From: JBEAOO01 sp041164825
GTDB taxonomy: Bacteria > Pseudomonadota > Gammaproteobacteria > Burkholderiales > Burkholderiaceae_C
Direction of reading: 5' to 3'
Length of the DNA stretch: 16,143 bases
NCBI GenBank assembly: GCA_041164825.1
Contig: JBEAOO010000339.1
Span: 1 to 16,143 of the forward strand
Positions 5,618 through 12,930 of the stretch are shown piece by piece (within the stretch, counting starts at the first letter, position 1; the number at the start of each line of letters is the position of its first letter). The translations under genes were made by a program, and so were the position numbers. The notes beneath the pieces were generated by a model, which did no database searches, was not told the origin of the DNA, and saw only the letters and a list, made by a program, of their open reading frames with translations.

Positions 5618-6471
5618 GGCAGGGTCTCTTCAGTGAGTTGAAAGTCGTAAAGGCGGGCGGCGTGCTGACGCAAGATGTCATTCGCCGCCTGAGCGCCCAG
5701 GGCATCGGCCACCGGAGCCAGGGTGGCCGCGTAGTCGGGCACGGCGTGCGGATCAACGCTGGTGTGCGGCCAATCGGAGCCCCACACGGTGTGGGCACCA
5801 AACAGCGCGGCCAGGCGTTGTACCTGGGCGTGCAGCGACGCATACGGCGCCTGCCCGCCCTGGCGGTACCAGCCCGAGAGCTTGACCCACGCCCCCGCGT
5901 CGGCCAGCGCCTGCAAAGCACCCCACAGCGGCGAGGCGGGTGCCAGTGCGGCGTGCACGCTGGCGAGGTGATCGAGCACGAAGGTGAGGCCAGTCTCGCG
6001 TTGCAGCGCTGGCAAGTGTTGCAGTTCGGTGGCCGCCACGTACCACTGCACATGCCAGCCGCGGGCGCGCAGCTTGGGGGCGAGCGCACGCACCTCGGCC
6101 GCCGCATCGCCCTGGTGGCCGGCGGGCGACACGCGGTTGAAGCGGATGCCGCGCACACCGGCGGCGTGCAGCTGGTCGAGCGCGGCATCGCTGATGTCGG
6201 CATCGACCACCGCCACGCCGCGGTGGCGCCCCCCGCTGGCCCACAAGGCCTGCAGCAGCACGCGGTTGTCGCTGCCATACACACTGGGCTGCACCAGCAC
6301 CAGGTGGCCCACCGCCATGGCCGCGGCGGTGCGCTCGATCTCTGCCAGCGGGTGGTGGGCGGGTTGGTAGTGGCCGGGGCGCACGGGGGCCGCGGCATCA
6401 AACACGTGCACGTGGCAATCCCAGCCGCTCGGGGCGGCCTGGGCGGGCGAGGTGTGGGGGCTCCATGCCAT
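5614..6471 (-). CDS. Amidohydrolase family protein, COG3618 type (2-pyrone-4,6-dicarboxylate hydrolase-like)
   Basis: A 285-residue TIM-barrel hydrolase of the amidohydrolase-2 family. Motifs in order are DCHVHVFD (metal-type HxH, about 18-25), LVQPSVYGSDN, GVRGIRFN, WHVQWYV, the FVLDHLAS strand with conserved Asp-His, VKLSGWYR and VWGSDWPHT, whose Asp is the expected catalytic base. Related enzymes open lactone rings of aromatic-degradation intermediates such as 2-pyrone-4,6-dicarboxylate, or act on sugar lactones; the substrate here is not known. The frame stays open to 6696, but that would overlap the upstream Bug gene; the ATG at 6471 follows that gene's stop by 2 bp and gives a normal N-terminus. 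It is sandwiched between two Bug genes, suggesting its substrate or product is what they bind. Confidence 0.88.
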   Translation of the reverse strand: MAWSPHTSPAQAAPSGWDCHVHVFDAAAPVRPGHYQPAHHPLAEIERTAAAMAVGHLVLVQPSVYGSDNRVLLQALWASGGRHRGVAVVDADISDAALDQLHAAGVRGIRFNRVSPAGHQGDAAAEVRALAPKLRARGWHVQWYVAATELQHLPALQRETGLTFVLDHLASVHAALAPASPLWGALQALADAGAWVKLSGWYRQGGQAPYASLHAQVQRLAALFGAHTVWGSDWPHTSVDPHAVPDYAATLAPVADALGAQAANDILRQHAARLYDFQLTEETLP

Positions 6472-6473
6472 CG

Positions 6474-7472
6474 TCACTCCCGCGTGATGTGGCGCTCGCG
6501 CACCACGCGCGCCCACAAGGCGGTTTGTTGATTCAAGAAGCTGGTGGCTTCGGCCTCGCCGCCACCAAATACATCCCCACCCAAGGCGCGCACGCGGCCC
6601 AGCACCTCGGCATCGGCCATGGCGTGGTGCAGTGCGGCCACCAAGCGGGCACGCACGGCTGCGGGCACCCCCGCGGGTGCCAACACCGGGTTCCACTCCA
6701 GCACCTCGTAGCCCTTGAGCCCGGCCTCGTCCATGGATGGCAGCTGCGGCAAGGCGCGGGCACGCAGCTTGGACGTGACGGCCAAGGCGCGCAAACGGCC
6801 CGACTGGATGTGCCCCAGCGCCGACGCCACATTGGCAAAAAACAGCGGCACCTGGCCGCCCATCACATCAGTGAGCGCGGGGCCACCGCCGCGGTAGGGC
6901 ACGTGCGTCATCTCGACCTGGGCCTGGGCTTCAAACAAGGCGCCAGCCAAGTGCTGCGCCGAGCCATTGCCCGACGAGGCATAGGCCAACTTGCCCGGCT
7001 GGGCGCGGGCCAGGCGCAACACATCGGCCAGGGTTTTGGCCTCGAAGCTGGGCGTGCACACCAGCACATTGGGAAACACCGCCAGCACCGCCAGCGGCGC
7101 AAAGGCGGTGGCCGGGTCGTAGGGCAGTTTGTCGAACAGCGCGGGGTTGACGGCGAACGACGAGGCATCGAGCAGCAGCGTCAACCCATCGGGCACGGCG
7201 CGCGCCACCTGGGCGGCGGCCAGGGTGCCGCTGGCGCCGGGTTTGTTTTCCACCACCACCGGCTGGCCCAAAAACTGGGCCATGCGCGGCGCCACCAGCC
7301 GCGCCATCACGTCGGCGCCGCCGCCAGCGGGGTAGCTCACCATCAAGGTGATCGGCTTGCCGCCAGCGATCTCGGCTGCGGCGTGGGATGGGCGCATGGG
7401 CAAGGCCAGCGCGCTGGCCGCCGCAGCAGCGCCCAACAGCTGGCGGCGGTTCAGGGCAGGCAAAGGGGTCAT
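6474..7472 (-). CDS. Bug/TctC-family solute-binding protein, second paralogue
   Basis: Another 332-residue Bug protein, clearly divergent from the one at 4619-5617 although the length is the same. It has a twin-arginine-like start (LNRRQLLG), an alanine-rich hydrophobic segment and probable cleavage near SHA-AAE. The family pattern follows: ITLMVSYPAGGGADVMAR, VVVENKPGASGTLAAAQ, LFDKLPYDPATAFAPL, YASSGNGSAQHLAGALF and VPYRGGGPALTDVMGG. The frame extends to 7544, but that would overlap the regulator gene and delay the signal peptide; the ATG at 7472 leaves 14 bp after the regulator stop. Having two Bug proteins in one operon, without permease genes, suggests two related ligands or one binding and one sensory role (inference). 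Confidence 0.92.
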   Translation of the reverse strand: MTPLPALNRRQLLGAAAAASALALPMRPSHAAAEIAGGKPITLMVSYPAGGGADVMARLVAPRMAQFLGQPVVVENKPGASGTLAAAQVARAVPDGLTLLLDASSFAVNPALFDKLPYDPATAFAPLAVLAVFPNVLVCTPSFEAKTLADVLRLARAQPGKLAYASSGNGSAQHLAGALFEAQAQVEMTHVPYRGGGPALTDVMGGQVPLFFANVASALGHIQSGRLRALAVTSKLRARALPQLPSMDEAGLKGYEVLEWNPVLAPAGVPAAVRARLVAALHHAMADAEVLGRVRALGGDVFGGGEAEATSFLNQQTALWARVVRERHITRE

Positions 7473-7486
7473 GGCGTCAACAGGCC

Positions 7487-8224
7487 TCAGGTGATGGAAA
7501 CGGTGTACTGAAACGCGTTGGCATCGCCCAGCGTGGTGCGCCACTCCACGCAGCGGCCGCTGAGGTCAAAGGCCTGGCGCTGCACGCGGGCACACGGGTG
7601 GCCGGCGGGCAGCCGCAGCGCCCGCGCGGCGGCTGCGCCCAGGCTGGCAAAGCCGATGGTGTCGACCGCCCGGTGCACAAACACGCCGCAGCGTTCGGCA
7701 AACAGGGGGTAGAGCAAATCGTCCCAGTCCGGCAGCGCCAAGGTTTGCAGCGCACTGAACAACGGCAAGGGCACCACGATTTCTTCAAACAGCGCCGGCT
7801 GCTCGCCGACGCTGCGCAGGCGCTTGAGGCGCAGCACCGGCTCGCCCGGGCCGCAACCCAGAGCGCGGGCCACGTCGGCCGAGGCCGGCACCACCTCGCG
7901 CGCCAAGATGCGCGAGCGCGGCGCCGCGCCCACCGCTTCACCAAAGCGGAAGAAGCGCAGCATGGGCGCGCCGGTGAGGCCTTGTTTCACAAAGGTGCCG
8001 CGGCCGTGGATGCGCTCCACCAGGCCTTGCTCGGCCAGCAGATCGAGCGCGCGGCGCATGGTGCCCAGGGCCACGCCGTGTTCACGCGCCAGCGATTGTT
8101 CGGCCGGGATGGCGCTGCCAGGCGGCCACTCGCCGGCCACGATGCGGGCGCGCATGGCCGCAGCCAGCGCGCCGTAGCGGCTTTGGCCGGGTTCGGCTTC
8201 CACGAGGGAGCGCACGGTGTTCAT
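7487..8224 (-). CDS. GntR-family regulator, HutC subfamily (UTRA effector domain)
   Basis: A 245-residue transcription factor. The N-terminal winged helix (about 15-80) has the GntR pattern RIVAGEWPPGSAIPAEQSLAREHG, then LGTMRRALDLLAEQGLVERIHGRGTFV. The C-terminal part (about 90-245) matches the UTRA ligand domain: LRLKRLRSVGEQPALFEEIVVPL, a mid-domain VHRAVDTIGF and a terminal CVEWRTTLGDANAFQYTV strand. UTRA domains bind small carbon or nitrogen metabolites. It is first in the minus-strand operon, so it probably controls its own operon and answers to the amidohydrolase pathway. The frame could also start at a TTG at 8245; I prefer the ATG at 8224, though neither has a good ribosome-binding site. 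A 16-bp dyad at 8245-8260, directly upstream, is a candidate operator. Confidence 0.9.
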   Translation of the reverse strand: MNTVRSLVEAEPGQSRYGALAAAMRARIVAGEWPPGSAIPAEQSLAREHGVALGTMRRALDLLAEQGLVERIHGRGTFVKQGLTGAPMLRFFRFGEAVGAAPRSRILAREVVPASADVARALGCGPGEPVLRLKRLRSVGEQPALFEEIVVPLPLFSALQTLALPDWDDLLYPLFAERCGVFVHRAVDTIGFASLGAAAARALRLPAGHPCARVQRQAFDLSGRCVEWRTTLGDANAFQYTVSIT

Positions 8225-8244
8225 TGGTGGGGCCTGTGGGGCCA

Positions 8245-8260
8245 AGTCCTTTAGAGGACT
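8245..8260. promoter_or_regulatory. Dyad operator candidate upstream of the HutC-type regulator
   Basis: AGTCCT-TTAG-AGGACT is a perfect inverted repeat with 6-bp arms and a 4-bp spacer, 21 bp before the proposed start of the regulator gene. Spacing and symmetry suit a GntR dimer site and would allow autoregulation. Confidence 0.5.
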
Positions 8261-8293
8261 AGATTTTCAGTGGCGCGCCAGCGGGCGGTCAAG

Positions 8294-8309
8294 TGAGGGG
8301 TAGCCCTCA
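8294..8309. promoter_or_regulatory. Second dyad in the divergent regulatory region
   Basis: TGAGGG-GTAG-CCCTCA is a perfect 6+4+6 inverted repeat, the same layout as the dyad at 8245-8260 but different in sequence. A 10-bp palindrome, TGGCGCGCCA, lies between them at 8271-8280. It may be a regulator site or a small hairpin. Confidence 0.35.
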
Positions 8310-8368
8310 TGCGCCAAGGCGATGCAGCGGCACCGCATCACTTCGCACCACGCTGGGCCGCGCGCACC

Positions 8369-8405
8369 TTTTGTATGCAATCTGCGCCCAATTTTTGTAT
8401 GCAAT
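8369..8405 (+). promoter_or_regulatory. Paired TTGTATGCAA boxes upstream of the ABC operon
   Basis: The 13-mer TTTTGTATGCAAT occurs at 8369-8381 and 8393-8405, a 24-bp period. Its centre, TTGTATGCAA (8371-8380 and 8395-8404), is a near-palindrome (TTG-yATr-CAA) and resembles the TTGTA-TACAA operators known for FCD-type GntR regulators. The boxes are 85-120 bp before the ATPase start, where a promoter should lie, and the operon's own FCD regulator (12931-13668) is the obvious candidate to bind them. Confidence 0.55.
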
Positions 8406-8489
8406 GGGTGCCTGAGTGCGCCTCGCACCCCGCTGACCGGCCTGGCACGGCTTGTGCAAATGCTTCGTCATTCAAGTGACGGAGGCGGC

Positions 8490-9479
8490 ATGTCGGGCCC
8501 AAGTGATCTGGAAGTGGTGCACCTCAGCAAACGCTACGGCGATGCGCTGGCGGTGAATGCGATCGACCTGAAAATTGCCGCCGGCAGCTATTGCTGCTTG
8601 CTCGGCCCCTCGGGCTGCGGCAAGACCTCCACGCTGCGCATGATTGCCGGCCACGAGACCGCCAGCGAAGGCGACATCGTGCTGGGCGGCCGCAACATCA
8701 CCAACGCCGAGCCCGGCCAACGCGGCACGGCCATGATGTTTCAGAGCTACGCGCTGTTCCCGCACCTGAGTGCGCGCGACAACGTGGCCTTTGCACTCAA
8801 GATGCGCGGCGTGCCCGCCAGCGAGCGCACGGCACAAGCGCAAAAACTGCTGGAGCGCGTGGAGCTGGCCCACCTGGCCGAGCGCAAGCCGGGCGAGCTG
8901 AGCGGCGGCCAGCAGCAGCGCGTGGCGCTGGCGCGTGCGCTGATCATGGAACCCAAGGTGTTGCTGCTCGACGAGCCGCTCTCCGCGCTCGACCCCTTCT
9001 TGCGCATCAAGATGCGCGCCGAGCTGAAGGGCTGGCAAAAGTCGCTCGGCATCACCTTTGTGCACGTCACCCACTCGCAAGAAGAAGCGATGGCGCTGGC
9101 CGACCTGGTGGTGGTGATGAACCAAGGCCGCATCGAGCAAGCCGGCACGCCGCACGAGGTATTCAACGCGCCGCGCACCGCTTTTGTGGCGCGCTTCATT
9201 GGCGCCCACAACGTGTTGCCGGGCGATTTGGCCGTGCGCACCGACCGCGTGCAACTCAGCCGCGGTGAGGCCCCGGCCGAGCACCAGAGCCTGGCCACCA
9301 CTGTGCGCACCGTGGAGTACCAAGGCACGTATGTGCTGCTGGGCCTCGACCACCCCCAGGTGGGCGAGATGAGCGTGATGCTGCCCGAAGCCACCTTTGA
9401 CGCCGCGCCGTTTGCGCCCGGCGACGCGGCCCAAGCGCACTGGCACCCATCCATGGCGCACACGCTTGAAGCGGCCTGA
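8490..9479 (+). CDS. ABC transporter ATP-binding protein, polyamine-type (PotA-like)
   Basis: A 329-residue cytoplasmic ATPase that should drive import with the permeases downstream. Motifs are Walker A GPSGCGKT (39-46), Q-loop Gln85, signature LSGGQQQR (137-144), Walker B VLLLDEP (157-163), D-loop SALD and H-loop His195 (VTHSQEEA). The C-terminal 90 residues form a TOBE-type domain, as in PotA. The frame is open from 8322, but the ATG at 8490 with GGAGG at 8481-8485 gives the normal N-terminus, and the extension would cover the paired operator boxes. It is the first gene of a six-gene plus-strand operon. Polyamine-type ATPases also serve other cationic or amide substrates, so the solute is not fixed by this call. 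Confidence 0.94.
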   Translation: MSGPSDLEVVHLSKRYGDALAVNAIDLKIAAGSYCCLLGPSGCGKTSTLRMIAGHETASEGDIVLGGRNITNAEPGQRGTAMMFQSYALFPHLSARDNVAFALKMRGVPASERTAQAQKLLERVELAHLAERKPGELSGGQQQRVALARALIMEPKVLLLDEPLSALDPFLRIKMRAELKGWQKSLGITFVHVTHSQEEAMALADLVVVMNQGRIEQAGTPHEVFNAPRTAFVARFIGAHNVLPGDLAVRTDRVQLSRGEAPAEHQSLATTVRTVEYQGTYVLLGLDHPQVGEMSVMLPEATFDAAPFAPGDAAQAHWHPSMAHTLEAA

Positions 9480-9559
9480 CCGCTGCCCCGATTTTTTCCT
9501 GTTCGACCCCGTTCCCTCCCCCCTGCCCTTCGTTCTCAACCCTGGAGTTCGCACCCATC

Positions 9560-10879
9560 ATGAGCCAACGTTCAACTTCTCCCGAGTCCACCGATCAGCC
9601 CGCCCTGACCACGGCCACCGAGACCGTGAGCTCGCTCGGCCTGCCCCGCCGCCAACTGCTGCAAGGCATGGCCGGCATCTTGGCCAGCGGCATGGCGCCG
9701 TCGGTGTTCTCGGCCGACCCGATCGTGCTGCGCTACCTGGGCACGGCCGTGAACCAGGACAAGACGATTGCCGAGAAGTTTGAGAAAGACACCGGCATCA
9801 AGATCCAGTACGTGGCCGTCACCACCGACGACGTCACCAAGCGCGCCGTCACCGCGCCCAACAGTTTTGACCTGATCGACACCGAGTACTTCTCGCTCAA
9901 GAAGATCGTGCCCACCGGCAACTTGAAGGGCATTGATGTGAAGCGCATCAAAAACGCCGACAAGATCACCCCCCTGTTCACCACCGGCATGGTGGCCGGC
10001 AAGGCCGTGGGCGACCAAGGCACGGCGCCCAAGAAGGTGATCTACCTCGAAGGCGAAAAGAGCAAGGTCTTCGCCAAGTCGCCGACGCAGTACATGTCGC
10101 TGATCCCCACCGTGTACAACGCCGACACGCTGGGCATCCGGCCCGATCTGATCAAGCGCCCCATCACCTCCTGGGCCGAGCTGCTCAACCCCGAGTTCAA
10201 GGGCAAGGCCGCGATCTTGAACATCCCGTCGATCGGCATCATGGACGCCGCGATGGTGGTGGAGGCCATGGGCATCTACAAGTACCCCGACAAGGGCAAC
10301 ATGACCAAGAAGGAAATTGATCTGACGATCAAGACCCTGATTGAAGCCAAGAAGGCCGGTCAGTTCCGCAGCCTGTGGAAGGACTTCAACGAGTCGGTCA
10401 ACCTGATGGCCTCGGGCGAGGTGGTGATCCAGTCGATGTGGAGCCCAGCCGTCACCGCCGTGCGCACCAAGGGCATCGCCTGCAACTTCCAGCCGCTCAA
10501 GGAAGGCTATCGCGCCTGGGCCGCCGGCTTTGGCCTGCCAACCACGCTGAGCGGCAAGAAGCTCGACGGCGCCTACGAGTTCATCAACTGGTTCCTCGAC
10601 GGCTGGGCCGGTGCTTACCTCAACCGCCAGGGCTACTACAGCGCCGTGCTCGACACCGCCAAGTCGAAGATGGACGCCTACGAGTGGGCCTATTGGATGG
10701 AAGGCAAGCCCGCCTCGCAAGACATCAAGAGCCCGAATGGCGACGTGCTGGCCAAGGCCGGCGCCGTGCGCGACGGCGGCAGCTACGAAGCCCGCATGGG
10801 CGGCATCGCCTGCTGGAACGCGGTGATGGACGAGAACAACTACATGGTCCAGAAGTGGAACGAATTTGTGGCGGCTTGA
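9560..10879 (+). CDS. ABC transporter periplasmic solute-binding protein, PotD/PotF-like
   Basis: A 439-residue extracellular solute-binding protein. The N-terminus has a twin-arginine-like motif (LPRRQLLQG, about 29-37) before a hydrophobic segment ending near SVFSA-DP, so export may be by Tat. The mature protein begins with VLRYLGTAVNQDKTIAEKFEKDTGIKIQYV, the usual first strand and helix of family 1/8 binding proteins, and includes the hinge-region pattern ASGEVVIQSMWSP and the aromatic-rich YEFINWFLDGWAGAY segment. At over 430 residues it is longer than E. coli PotD (about 350), fitting the long Burkholderiales type. GGAG at 9544-9547 is a distant ribosome-binding site. A strong stem-loop follows the stop. 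Ligand unknown; a polyamine or another nitrogenous solute is likely. Confidence 0.9.
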   Translation: MSQRSTSPESTDQPALTTATETVSSLGLPRRQLLQGMAGILASGMAPSVFSADPIVLRYLGTAVNQDKTIAEKFEKDTGIKIQYVAVTTDDVTKRAVTAPNSFDLIDTEYFSLKKIVPTGNLKGIDVKRIKNADKITPLFTTGMVAGKAVGDQGTAPKKVIYLEGEKSKVFAKSPTQYMSLIPTVYNADTLGIRPDLIKRPITSWAELLNPEFKGKAAILNIPSIGIMDAAMVVEAMGIYKYPDKGNMTKKEIDLTIKTLIEAKKAGQFRSLWKDFNESVNLMASGEVVIQSMWSPAVTAVRTKGIACNFQPLKEGYRAWAAGFGLPTTLSGKKLDGAYEFINWFLDGWAGAYLNRQGYYSAVLDTAKSKMDAYEWAYWMEGKPASQDIKSPNGDVLAKAGAVRDGGSYEARMGGIACWNAVMDENNYMVQKWNEFVAA

Positions 10880-10921
10880 TGCTGCGCTGATTCGTCCCTG
10901 ACACCTGCTGTTGTTGTTGAC

Positions 10922-10955
10922 GCGGGCCGGCGCGCTGCACCGGTGGCCGGCCCGC
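10922..10955 (+). terminator. Intercistronic stem-loop after the binding-protein gene
   Basis: GCGGGCCGGC (10922-10931) pairs perfectly with GCCGGCCCGC (10946-10955) around a 14-nt loop. A run of six T (10968-10973) comes 12 nt later, too far for a standard terminator. Such structures after binding-protein genes commonly protect the upstream mRNA or attenuate transcription into the permeases, which keeps binding protein in excess. Confidence 0.6.
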
Positions 10956-11003
10956 TTCGTCTCTGCCTTTTTTCGACACCCCACACACCACACCACCACC
11001 GCC

Positions 11004-11870
11004 ATGAAAGCGCCCGCCCCCTGGCTCCAGGCCACGCCCTTTGCGGCGGTGATGGTCTTCTTTTTCATCGCGCCGCTCGTGCTGATTGGCGCCGTGAGCT
11101 TTTGGCCGCAAGACGAGTACAAGCTGGTGCCCGGCTTCACCTTCGAGAACTACCTGACGCTGTTCCAGGGCTGCAGCAACCTGGCCGAGCCCTGCCTCAC
11201 GCTGGCCACCTACCTGTCGACGTTGAAGTTCAGCTTCATCACCTGGGCCGTCACGCTGGTGCTGGGGTTTGCGCTGGCTTACTTCCTGGCTTTCCACGTC
11301 AAGTCGCTGCTGTGGCAGACCACGTTGTTCGTGCTCTGCACGATTCCGTTTTGGACCTCCAACGTGATCCGCATGATCTCGTGGGTGCCGCTGCTGGGCC
11401 GCAATGGCCTGGTCAACCAGATGCTGATGGCGATGGGGCTGGTGGATGCGCCCATCGAGTGGCTGCTGTTCTCGCAGTTCTCGGTGGTGCTGGCCTTTGT
11501 GCACCTCTACACCATGTTCATGATCGTGCCCATCTTCAACTCGATGATGCGCATCGACCGCTCGCTGATCGAGGCCGCGCGCGATGCCGGCGCCAGCAGC
11601 TGGCAAACGCTGTGGAACGTGATCGTGCCGCTGTGCCGCACGGGCATCGTGATCGGCTCCATCTTCGTGCTCACCATCGTGATGGGCGACTTCGTCACCG
11701 TGGGCGTGATGGGTGGCCAGCAGATCGCGTCAGTGGGCAAGGTGATCCAGGTGCAGACCTCTTACCTGCAATTCCCGCTTGCCGCGGCCAACGCCGTGCT
11801 GCTGCTGTTCGTGGTCGGCATGATGGTCGTCGGCCTGCAACGCTTGGTTGACCTCCGAAAGGCCCTCTGA
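11004..11870 (+). CDS. ABC transporter permease, PotB-like
   Basis: A 288-residue inner-membrane permease with about six hydrophobic spans (starting near 12-32, 74-98, 104-118, 154-176, then two near the C-terminus). The cytoplasmic EAA loop that docks on the ATPase is at about 190-209 (EAARDAGASSWQTLWNVIVP), close to the ideal EAA---G---------I-LP pattern. The frame runs up to 10911, but that extension lacks family features and would include the intercistronic hairpin; the ATG at 11004 fits PotB N-termini. It heterodimerises with the permease encoded at 12010-12903. The gap before that gene is unusually long (139 bp) and carries another hairpin. Confidence 0.93.
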   Translation: MKAPAPWLQATPFAAVMVFFFIAPLVLIGAVSFWPQDEYKLVPGFTFENYLTLFQGCSNLAEPCLTLATYLSTLKFSFITWAVTLVLGFALAYFLAFHVKSLLWQTTLFVLCTIPFWTSNVIRMISWVPLLGRNGLVNQMLMAMGLVDAPIEWLLFSQFSVVLAFVHLYTMFMIVPIFNSMMRIDRSLIEAARDAGASSWQTLWNVIVPLCRTGIVIGSIFVLTIVMGDFVTVGVMGGQQIASVGKVIQVQTSYLQFPLAAANAVLLLFVVGMMVVGLQRLVDLRKAL

Positions 11871-11897
11871 GGATGTCCCACCCCCTGCACGCTTCGC

Positions 11898-11917
11898 GCG
11901 CCCCCTCAAGGGGGCGC
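11898..11917. repeat. Intergenic palindrome between the two permease genes
   Basis: GCGCCCCCT (11898-11906) pairs with AGGGGGCGC (11909-11917) around CA; in RNA the stem would open to a larger loop. The flanking text (ACCCCCTGCACGCTTCGCG before, GGCCGG-type motifs after) resembles a dispersed intergenic repeat that I recall from Comamonadaceae genomes. It sits inside the operon, where it could act on mRNA stability or partial termination. Confidence 0.6.
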
Positions 11918-12009
11918 CACCCTGGGCCCGGCCAAGCCGGATCCCCGGCGGCCGCTGGGCGACCTCAACCCTGCCCCGCCTCACGGGCCGCGTTTTCAAA
12001 GGATTTCTG

Positions 12010-12903
12010 ATGCGTCACGCTCCCGAGCCACGCGCGCCCGGCTTCTGGCCCCTGGCCTTGTTGTTCGCGCTGTTCGTCGTGTTCCTCTATGGCCCCGTGG
12101 CCACCATTTTTGTGCTGAGCTTCCAGGGGCCCGAAGGCGGCTTGGTGTTCCCGATGCGCGGCTGGTCGTTTCACTGGTACGGCAAGCTGGCCGAGGGCCT
12201 GGGCGTGGTCGACATCGGTGCCGCGCTCAAGCGCAGCCTGGCGCTGGGCAGCGTGGTGATGGTGCTGACGGTGCTGATGTCGCTGGGCGCGGGGCTGGCG
12301 TTCCGCAAGGCCGATGGCGGGCGCTTCAAGGGCAGCGGCGCGCTGTTCTATGTCACCGTGGGCAGCTTGATCATGCCGTCCATCATCGTGTCGCTGGGCA
12401 TCGGCCTGCAGTTCCGTTTGATCGACACCGGCATCCGCGCGCTGATCGAAACCTGGGGCAGCACCGAGGCGCTGGAGAGCTACACCACGCTGATGGGTCT
12501 CTACACCTCGGGCCTGGGCGCGCACCTCACCTGGACGCTGCCCTTCGGCCTCTTGATCATGTTCGCCGTGTTCAACCGCTTCAACCCCGCGTACGAAGAA
12601 GCTGCGCGCGACCTGGGCGCCACGCCCTGGCAGAGCTTCAAGCACGTGGTGCTGCCGCTGATCGCGCCCTCGCTGGTGGGGGTGGCGATGTTCGGCTTCA
12701 CGCTCAGCTGGGACGAAATCGCCCGCACCTCGCAAGCCATCGGCGACGTCAACACCCTGCCGCTGGAGCTGCAAGGCCTCACCTCCACCGTCACTACGCC
12801 GGCCATCTACGCGCTGGGCACGGTGACCACGCTGGTCTCGCTGCTGGCCATCGGCATCACGCTGGGCATCACCTTCGCGCTGCGCAAGCGGCGTGGTGGC
12901 TGA
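12010..12903 (+). CDS. ABC transporter permease, PotC-like
   Basis: A 297-residue inner-membrane protein, the second half of the permease pair. Hydrophobic spans start near 12-37, 73-98, 111-133, 170-188 and two more near the C-terminus. The EAA loop is at about 196-217 (EEAARDLGATPWQSFKHVVLPL), a canonical match. AAAGGA at 11998-12003, six bases before the ATG, sets the start; the frame extends to 11848 but that region is the intergenic repeat and overlaps the preceding permease. The insertion at about 136-165 (LIDTGIRALIETWGSTEALESYTT) is larger than in E. coli PotC as I recall it. With the upstream ATPase, binding protein and permease it completes the importer. Confidence 0.93.
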   Translation: MRHAPEPRAPGFWPLALLFALFVVFLYGPVATIFVLSFQGPEGGLVFPMRGWSFHWYGKLAEGLGVVDIGAALKRSLALGSVVMVLTVLMSLGAGLAFRKADGGRFKGSGALFYVTVGSLIMPSIIVSLGIGLQFRLIDTGIRALIETWGSTEALESYTTLMGLYTSGLGAHLTWTLPFGLLIMFAVFNRFNPAYEEAARDLGATPWQSFKHVVLPLIAPSLVGVAMFGFTLSWDEIARTSQAIGDVNTLPLELQGLTSTVTTPAIYALGTVTTLVSLLAIGITLGITFALRKRRGG

Positions 12904-12930
12904 GCCTGCCGCAGACGCACTGAACGCACC

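Noticed and set aside
4313..5641. 442-codon plus-strand open frame opposite the Bug gene
   Set aside because: It starts inside the lipoprotein gene and is antisense to a clear Bug protein; no family features.
6472..6696. Upstream extension of the amidohydrolase frame
   Set aside because: It would overlap the upstream Bug gene by over 200 bp and adds a non-homologous arginine-rich stretch.
8369..8405. CRISPR or satellite origin for the TTTTGTATGCAAT repeat
   Set aside because: Only two copies, very short and located in a promoter region, so regulatory sites explain them better.
8322..8489. Upstream extension of the ABC ATPase frame
   Set aside because: The extension translates the operator repeats (FVCN twice) and has no family match; the internal ATG at 8490 has a strong ribosome-binding site.
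9572..11140. 522-codon minus-strand open frame opposite the binding-protein gene
   Set aside because: It mirrors the codon pattern of the real gene, is rich in His/Gly/Val and has no domain signature.
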